Assembly (NCBI GenBank): GCA_030077755.1
Contig: JAQJZZ010000018.1
Location: 1,550,001 to 1,614,000, forward strand
DNA length: 64,000 nt
Source of the DNA: Filosporella fistucella
Lineage: Eukaryota > Ascomycota > Leotiomycetes > Helotiales
Direction: 5' to 3'
Part shown: positions 56,920 to 64,000 of the stretch, piece by piece
Layout: the number at the start of each line of letters is the position of its first letter
How positions within the stretch are numbered: position 1 is the first letter of the stretch
Position numbers and translations under genes: made by a program
The notes under the pieces: generated by a model
Databases searched by the model: none
Told to the model about the DNA's origin: nothing
Seen by the model: only the letters and a program-made list of their open reading frames with translations

Positions 56920-59900
56920 ATGCTGAACGAGTCGACTATACACGTTATGCCCGCGGCAACGTCATCCTCCGGTTCTGGCTCCAATGGTGGGCTGAATAAT
57001 GCCGAAAATGGTATGTAATATTTCTACTTTCCTCGACTACAACGGCTCTCCTATGGAGATCACGGATGTGGAGCATGAATTTACTTCCCTCTCAAGTTAT
57101 GTATACAAACGTCAAAACTGATTCAATCATTCGGTTTCTTCAGCCAATTCCAAGTCTGGGAACAACTTTCCCCCATCCAAATCCGACAAACCACGACCTC
57201 ATGTGTGCGGAACTTGTCAAAGATCTTTCGCTCGTCTTGAGCATCTCAAGCGCCACGAACGTTCGCACACAAAAGAGAAGCCGTTTGAATGTCCGGAATG
57301 CTCGAGGTGCTTTGCACGCAGAGACTTGTTGTTAAGGCATCAACAGAAGCTGCATATGACAACCACACCCTCATCTAGACCAAGAAATCGAAGGGAAAGT
57401 GCTGCAAGTAGTACTGCTGGAGGACCTGGCCGGGTTCGAAAGGGCTCGGTAGCCAATGGACATGGAGCCTCAACGATGCGGCCACGAGCAAATACAATCA
57501 GCCATGTTGATGGAGCTCATATGCAACTGATGGCTGCCGCGAATGTTACTGCTGCCAGAAATAACCTTCAGCCAACTCACAGCCGTCACCCAAGTCTCGC
57601 CGGATTACCGATGCAAAACGATTATCATTTTGGTGGGATGTCGGGTGCACTGAGCCAACGTGGGGTAAACCATGGGTTACCGAAATTGGAGACTCACGGA
57701 TTCAATAATATGGATTTCGGAGGTGGATTGAGGACAGCACCCGTTCCGGGTGGTTTCAATCCCGAATTCGACTTCGAAGGCCTTCTCTTTGGCCCAGGCT
57801 CCACGATCAATCCCAATGCCTTACATTATAGTGACTCTCCCCAGTCAATGGCAATTGACTCAGCAAATTCTTACCACCAAGCCTTTCATGATATGGCTGC
57901 AGGCCAAAATCTCGACGAGAATTTCGACTGGATGAATGGTTTTGAGCAGCAAATGTCATTCCATGATGCCAATGAAAACGCAATTGACGGCTCCTCACCG
58001 TCAGCAATCAGCACGGCGAGTCAGAGTGGCATCAGTGAAGTTATGTTGGATGGATCAAACAATCCCGCAGCTGCTTCAGCATCTATGTGGCAGCAGTCTA
58101 TGATGGCTCCGCCATTGATGACCCCAAATCACTTTACAATGGATCTCGGGAATTCTGGATTTCATGATCTAATGAATGGTGGCCCTTTATCCCCCCATAG
58201 TTTACCCCAGAAAAATGCCAATGATCCATACTTTTCCACTCCGCCACCATCTATGAGCTCTCTCAGTCCGTCCATGATGCCAGGTATTACGACTCAAGGA
58301 TTTCACCCACCAATGAATTTGGGCCCAGAAACACCAATGTCCATGAGTGGCAATATGCAACTCTCACCTCTGGCTACGATTACAGACTCCACACGGCAAG
58401 CCCTCTTAGCCGCACTCGCACAGTGTACTCCATTTGGAGGCAGAAAGTACTCCTTCCCTGCCACTAGTTCTCCGTTATCTCCTCATTTCCCTGGACGCGC
58501 TCACAGCGTCAGTGACGCTTCTCGTAATCTTCCAAGTAAGTCCCATATATCTGCCTTCGATGTGATGTTTGAATTTTCTACCTGATACATCTCGGCCACA
58601 CTGTTGAGTGCTGAGCCGCAATTCTGCTCCTGAAACTGACTGGAATAGGCACGCATGATTTACAAAGATATATTGCCGCATACATTCGATACTTCCATCC
58701 TCATTTGCCATTTCTTCATATACCCACTCTTTCCTTTGATGTCCCACCATATTCAAACGACGGTAGAGGCAACCCTGGCTTGGTTGGAGGCCGCGGCTGT
58801 CTCATTTTATCAATGGCTGCCATTGGCGCTCTCTACGAGATGGAACAAGTTCAGTCCAAAGACTTATTTGACTCGGCCAAAAAGATGATTCAATTGTACT
58901 TGGAAGAACGACGCAAGGCCGATGTCCGTAAAGCTGACCATCGCAAATCTGGTATCGACCATGGGCCAAGGCTCCCCGAAAACTCTGTGCATACTCCAGT
59001 TTGGCTTGTTCAGGCAATGCTCCTCAATGTCGTGTACGGCCACAACTGTGGAGACAAGACTGCTGGTGACATCGCTAGCACGCATTGTGCTGCGTTGGTA
59101 AGTTTGGCGCGAGCAGCAGAATTGTTAAAGCCCCACTCCCAGCAAGGTCCGAACCAACAGGATGTGCAAATGGGTGACGATGGAATGTCGCCTGGGGAGT
59201 GGGGTAATTCGGCACCAAAGGCGGATATCCCAGACGACCATCAAGAGTGGTACAACTGGAAGAACATGGAGGAGCGCAAGAGAACCCTCTATGCCGTATT
59301 CATCCTGTCAAGCCTTCTGGTATCTGCTTACAACCACACCCCTGCTCTCACCAACTCTGAAATTATGCTGGATCTTCCATGTGACGAGGAGTTCTGGGCT
59401 GCAGAATCTGCTCAGGCATTCTATAATAAAGGTGGTGCCCAAACTGCGGATCACAACCAAATCACCTTTCACGATGCGCTCGGAGAGCTTCTGAGAACTA
59501 GTGAGAAGCAACAACAAATGGCTCAGGGTCAAGCCTATGGGTCTACACTGAATGCCCAAGAGCTCCCCAAGAGTGATCTGCAACCCAGCACGTTCGGATG
59601 CTTGGTCCTCATAAATGCACTTCACAATTATATCTGGGAAACCCGACAGCGCCATCACAACAAAGTGTGGACAAATGAAGAAACCGAGAAAATGCATCGA
59701 CACATTGAACCTGCTTTAAAAGCGTGGCAAGCTGCTTGGGCAAGCAATCCCCACCACAGCCTTGAGCGACCAAATCCTTTCGGCTTTGGGCCATTATCTG
59801 CCGACAGCATACCTCTATTAGACCTTGCTTATGTGAGGCTGTTTGTGAATCTGTCTCGGTCCAAAGAAAAATTCTGGCAAAGGGATTGGGATGGAATGGC

Positions 59901-60699
59901 TGAAGAACTGTCACGCGGTAGTGAAATCATTCAGCATGCTCATCACTCCCCCAATTCCAATTCGGATTCGACCGACCCATCAGAGACGTCTGCTACTAGT
60001 TCAGTCTTCATTGATTCCCCACCCACATCGACTTCGTCACCAGAATTCAAAGCAACTCATGTCCCCCATTCCAACAACCCAATGTCTCAGTCCGTCTCCA
60101 CATCCAAGCGTGAAAGACATCTTCGCAAAGCTGCATTCTACGCTGCAGATTCATTGTCAATGTCTGACAAGTTGGGTGTAACATTTGCAGATTTCACATC
60201 TCGAGAACTTCCATTGCAATCAGCTATGTGTGCTTTCGATTGCGCTCAAGTCCTTGCTGAATGGGTAGCGACTGTTCAAGAGAGAGTTGGTCGCTACCTC
60301 GGCATACTAGGAAAGGATGATATCGATCTCAGCCAAGTACCGGGAATCATGCTTCTTGAGGAGGAAGACTGCAAGCTACTCGCCAAAGTCCAAGAGGTTT
60401 TGAACAGTGCCGAGGTGAAGATGAATTATGAGCTCGCTGGCCTTGGGAATGTGGCACATATGAATGCTCCCGCACAGCGACTTCCATCGGGTGAAAATTG
60501 TGGATATGGGAGCAAGATTTTGAGGGTCACAGCTTACATGCTGGACAGAGCCGCGATTTGGCCTGGTAAGTCGTTTATATTGTCATATGGAACATTTCAT
60601 TAACGTCGATCAGTGACCCATCTCATGGCCCGGAGCCTGGAGACACAGGCTAGTCATATGAGAGCTCGAGCAGAAGACTCGGTTGCCCGTCGTGAGTAG
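56920..60699 (+). CDS. C2H2 zinc-finger transcription factor with fungal MHR domain
   Basis: Exons: 56920..57010, 57144..58535, 58649..60565 and 60614..60699, giving 1161 residues. The start [17 protein letters not shown] is reached by splicing. Two C2H2 fingers: [21 protein letters not shown] at about 52-72 (CxxC...HxxxH), with [19 protein letters not shown] and the second finger at about 80-102. This tandem pair resembles the Adr1/Klf1 type. A long Asn/Met/Ser-rich disordered part follows. From about 497 the fungal-specific middle homology region begins: [21 protein letters not shown], cut here by chance at 21 residues of context. Then [15 protein letters not shown], and [20 protein letters not shown]. 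The nuclear regulator role is clear; targets are unknown. The last intron may be followed by another: GTGAGT at 60692 to CAG at 60734 would give the end QFRGFQGLYHPN and a stop at 60790. Confidence 0.88.
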
Positions 60700-62482
60700 A
60701 GGTCATATGGATCCCCCTATGAATCTCCCGTCAGAGTTCCGAGGGTTTCAAGGTTTATACCATCCAAATTCCAAAAGTACCGGTTTGTAAAAAAAAAAAA
60801 AATTTACGCTTTCACCCGGAAATGATCAATGGCCATTATTGCTTGGGCACCTCGGTCTGGTTTTTACCGCAAAAGTACATAAGGGTTGGGAATTGCTTCT
60901 GTTGAATTGGCGCAATCCTTTAGAGCGAATGGTGGCTTCCTCTGTGAGGTTCGCATCGACGAGCGACTTAACGATGCGATGATGACGAAATGTACGAGCC
61001 TCGCTTTACACCATCGCACATTTTCATTGTTCTGCATGCATTTACGACCACCTAAACAAAAACGATATGATACATACACTCGCTGATTCTGGAGGCCAAA
61101 AATCTCGCGTGGCGATATGCGCGTCCATAGGGAATTTACTTCGAATTTACGCCTTAGTAATTATTTTACTCCGTTCTGCTGGGCTTCGCTATAGGTCTGC
61201 TGGGTTACAAACCCCCCTGAATTTTGATGGCACGGCAAGGCGCTTTGGGGAGGGAACCTCTTGCCACTTGATGACGACGATGACGAAAATGGGTTGAAAA
61301 AGGAGAGAGGCGCTTTTGGTACTCGACAAAAGGGATGGTGTTTGTAGGTTGCTGGTAGCTGGAGAGGTCTTGTTGATGGTTTGAAGACCGGAAATAGGAT
61401 TGCTCAAGCAATTAATTATCTTCTTGCGAGGGCTCTCTGTTTGCATGAAAATATATATGCACTCCAAAATCAAGCATCATTTGGTTAACCCTCGCCTTGC
61501 CTTTACCCGTTCGCATTTGGCTTGCTTAAGTGATTTGAGGTAACATGAACTACATGATGCGTGATTGTTCGTCCGATCAATACTACGCTGTGGCTGCATG
61601 CAGAATGAAGACGCAGCAGGCATCGGCTTCTGTGCCCCAAGCCCGCGATCAGGCTGTCGGCATCAAATCCGAGGCAGACCAGGCTCGGAGAGGCGAAGTA
61701 AATCGGCATTAAAATAACCATAAACGCCTTCTCGATCCAATTCAAATTCGACAAATGCAGAAAGTCCACCTCTGAAAGAATGTCTAGTGAAATGATTATC
61801 AATCAAAATTGTAGTCAAGTCCTTTAAATCGGTAGAGCTTTTTCGATAGCATATTATTAATAATTTGTATCTCTGATACATATAGTTGTAGTACATAAAT
61901 CAGGCAAGGAATAAGCACCAAGTCGACATTCAACAGGATCAGAAGGTTTGGTATGACTGCTATTCATCTTTACAGGTATCATTGCTTCGGAGAGAAACAC
62001 GTCTATGCCAAGGGTACTTGCCTGTCATATTTACGATCAGCCTTCGAAATCGTCTTGAGGAGAAAATTGTCAAGCTAATTACTCACAAAGCCTATATCAA
62101 AACGTGCATCATACGTTTCTTCTCCCATTCAAATCATTTTTTGTTTAGTGTATAGCCAGTGGTTTCGTTAGTTACGTATATTTAATTTGTATTGCAAATA
62201 ACTCTGGTGGTTATGACTAAAGAGTAACGTAGCAGTGATTGTCCATGTTTTTATTCTGATTCCATTCTATACACATCCACATGACTAAGATTTTCACTCA
62301 CATTGGGGGGAGCACGTTGCCCTTAAGGACATCATAATCACTAGTCAATCTGTTGATATTGAAAGGGAGAACCCGTCAGGCGTTACACAGAAGTTCCGAC
62401 CCTAAACACCCAAACTCCCTATCCAATTATTTAAATATGTTCTCCTTCCTTTATTGAAACAGGAAAAGTTGAAATAAGTGAA
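60700..62482. other. Intergenic, convergent 3' ends
   Basis: About 1.8 kb between the transcription factor and the transporter. It holds an A-run at 60788-60801 and the second copy of the 176-bp repeat. No gene was recognised. Confidence 0.45.
61760..61935 (+). repeat. Dispersed 176-bp repeat, copy B
   Basis: Diverged partner of 53127-53302. It has the same 15-mer at 61834-61848 and the end words GTCCACCT (61764) and AAGTCGAC (61920-61927), a poorer inverted match than copy A. Many differences from A in the right half are C-to-T or G-to-A (for example GCAG to GTAG, CGGGC to CAGGC, GACGTTCGAC to GACATTCAAC). Copy B is the more AT-rich of the two. Confidence 0.7.
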
Positions 62483-64000
62483 TCAAGAACTCTTTGGTGC
62501 GCTGTCCATGCGTCGCCCAGGGGAGACATCATCGTGGCCAGTATGTCTTCCAAATTTCTCTTCTGGATCCATCTCTCCTCGTTCCAAACGTCTTGTGTGT
62601 CTATCAACGCTTGTCTTCCAAGCTGGAGTACCCAAGAGCTTGATGCTACCAGGGGTGCTATCATCAAAGATCTCTTGAACTTCCTCAAGAGGTTTCTGAC
62701 TCGTCTCAGGGAAGAGGAAGAAAACATGGATGAACATTGCTGCACAAAAGACACCAAAAACAATGTACACTTTCCAGCGGATATTTGCAAACGCGGGAGG
62801 AACGAAATAGGCCAGTGCGAAGTTAAAGATCCAATTGGCTGAGGTGGAGAGGGCGACGGCTTTGCCTCTAACTCGGAGAGGGTACAGTTCCGGCGGGTAT
62901 ATCCAAGAGACTGGTCCCCATGTAGGAGCAAATGAAGCGACAAAGAAGTATGTGCAGGCGATGACAGCTTTTGCAGGGGCACCGGTGATTGAGATAGATT
63001 CTGAAGCAGAAGGAAACTGGCCTTCATAAGGTTTGACACCATATGATGCGAGGAGACCCGCATTGATGAACAGCCACATCATCATTAAGAATGCACCAAC
63101 CAACATTGTTGGACGGCGACCCCAGCGATCGACGAAAATAAGAGCTGGAATCGTCATCACAACATTGATGATGAACTGAATGCTGGAAGGGAGAAGCACA
63201 TTCGAGCCAAGACCAGCCATGGTGAAAATATATGTGATATAATCTAAGTGCAATTGTCAGAGGGACATCGATGAGTAATTGCAACCGTGAGGGGCGTCCA
63301 AGGAGAGGAAAGGTACTTACACATCATGACATTCATTCCAGTCAATTGTGACCAAATTTGAGTGAATACGCCAATATGAGTTCGGTTGATCATGTTTGGC
63401 TTCAAAAGCTCCATATAGGTAACGTCGCTGTTAGCACGCTCAAATTCTACGACCTCGCGGATTTCGGCCATCTCCTTAGCGACAAAAGGACTGTTGACGT
63501 CTCCCATTGCATGTACGAGAGCGAGAACTTGTACGGCCTCTTCCCACTTATCCTTGCGGGCCAACCATCTGGGTGATTCTGGGAGAATCATCATGGCAAA
63601 GAAGAGGAAGATAGCTGGGAGCATCTGCAAGCCCCATGGAACTCTGAAGGCAGCAGTGCCATCGATAAATGAGCAACCATAAGAAAGATAGAACATGATA
63701 AGAATGCCCCAAGTGATAGCCCCTAGCTGATGTGTTAGTCCAGCATATATGGTAAGAACATATCAACTTACATTGCTGGCAGCCTACAAGGCGACCTCGT
63801 TTTGATGGTGGTGCAATCTCAGTAATATATACTGGAACCTGCGCAGAACAGATACCAACTGAAAAGCCATTGATGATACGTCCAACAATGAGCATGCCGA
63901 TATTCTGCGAGGCACAAACAAGGATGGAACCAATGCACCAAATGACGGCACCGGTTTGTATTGCCTTTTTTCTACCCAAGATATCCGACAAATATCCAGA
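62483..64000 (-). CDS. MFS sugar transporter (SP family), N-terminus outside window
   Basis: Plasma-membrane hexose/disaccharide-type transporter. Exons seen: 63772..>64000, 63321..63722 and 62483..63243, with introns of 49 and 77 bp in phase. Visible family marks: SDILGRKKA (loop 2-3 GRK), VGRIINGFSVGICSAQVPVYITEIAPPSKRG, read here in two parts as VGRIINGFSVG and YITEIAPPSKRGRLVG (the PxYxxExxPxxxRG signature), LPESPRWLARKDKWEEA (PESPRWL), QLTGMNVMMYYITYIF, DRWGRRP, and YPPELYPLRVRGKAVALS (the second E-x6-R motif). The C-terminal tail is polar (PEEKFGRHTGHDD). About four to five N-terminal helices are cut off by the window edge. Substrate cannot be told from sequence alone. Confidence 0.92.

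Overview
This is a nuclear contig from a filamentous ascomycete (Pezizomycotina). Most genes have short introns (about 47-130 bp) with GTAAGT-type donors and CTAAC/CTGAC branch sites. The protein set is typically fungal: a Chs7-like chaperone, a GT90/CAP10-type glycosyltransferase, Las1, Mvp1, and a C2H2 transcription factor that also has a fungal-specific regulatory domain. A leotiomycete such as a Botrytis or Sclerotinia relative is my guess, but the window does not prove it. I see no bacterial-type operon, virus, CRISPR array, tRNA or rRNA gene.

Left part (1-31 kb) is gene-dense. It holds: the 3' end of a Chs7-like gene; a divergent choline oxidase / betaine aldehyde dehydrogenase pair making glycine betaine, with both proteins ending in a peroxisomal signal (ARL and AKL); a coiled-coil protein of unknown function; a RING protein with two SUMO-interacting motifs (STUbL-like); Prp19, head to head with OHCU decarboxylase of urate breakdown; an unknown basic protein; Rrb1, head to head with a mitoribosomal bS6m gene; Dcn1; the sorting nexin Mvp1; mitoribosomal uL15m, head to head with a GT90 glycosyltransferase; and an NAD kinase.

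Middle part (31-51 kb): about 9.8 kb with no supportable gene (30925-40722), then an acidic unknown protein, Las1, a five-exon RPS29 gene, a degraded-looking reading frame next to it, a gene with an altered RING domain, and a two-exon unknown gene.

Right part (51-64 kb): a long non-coding upstream region with simple repeats leads into a large C2H2 plus MHR transcription factor. A truncated MFS sugar transporter lies at the right edge. Two diverged copies of one roughly 176-bp repeat sit near 53.1 and 61.8 kb.

Several genes serve ribosome making or translation (Rrb1, Las1, RPS29, bS6m, uL15m). They are not contiguous and I do not claim a cluster. Exon boundaries were worked out by hand from splice signals and reading phase. 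Where the phase closes and the joined protein fits a known family, I am confident.
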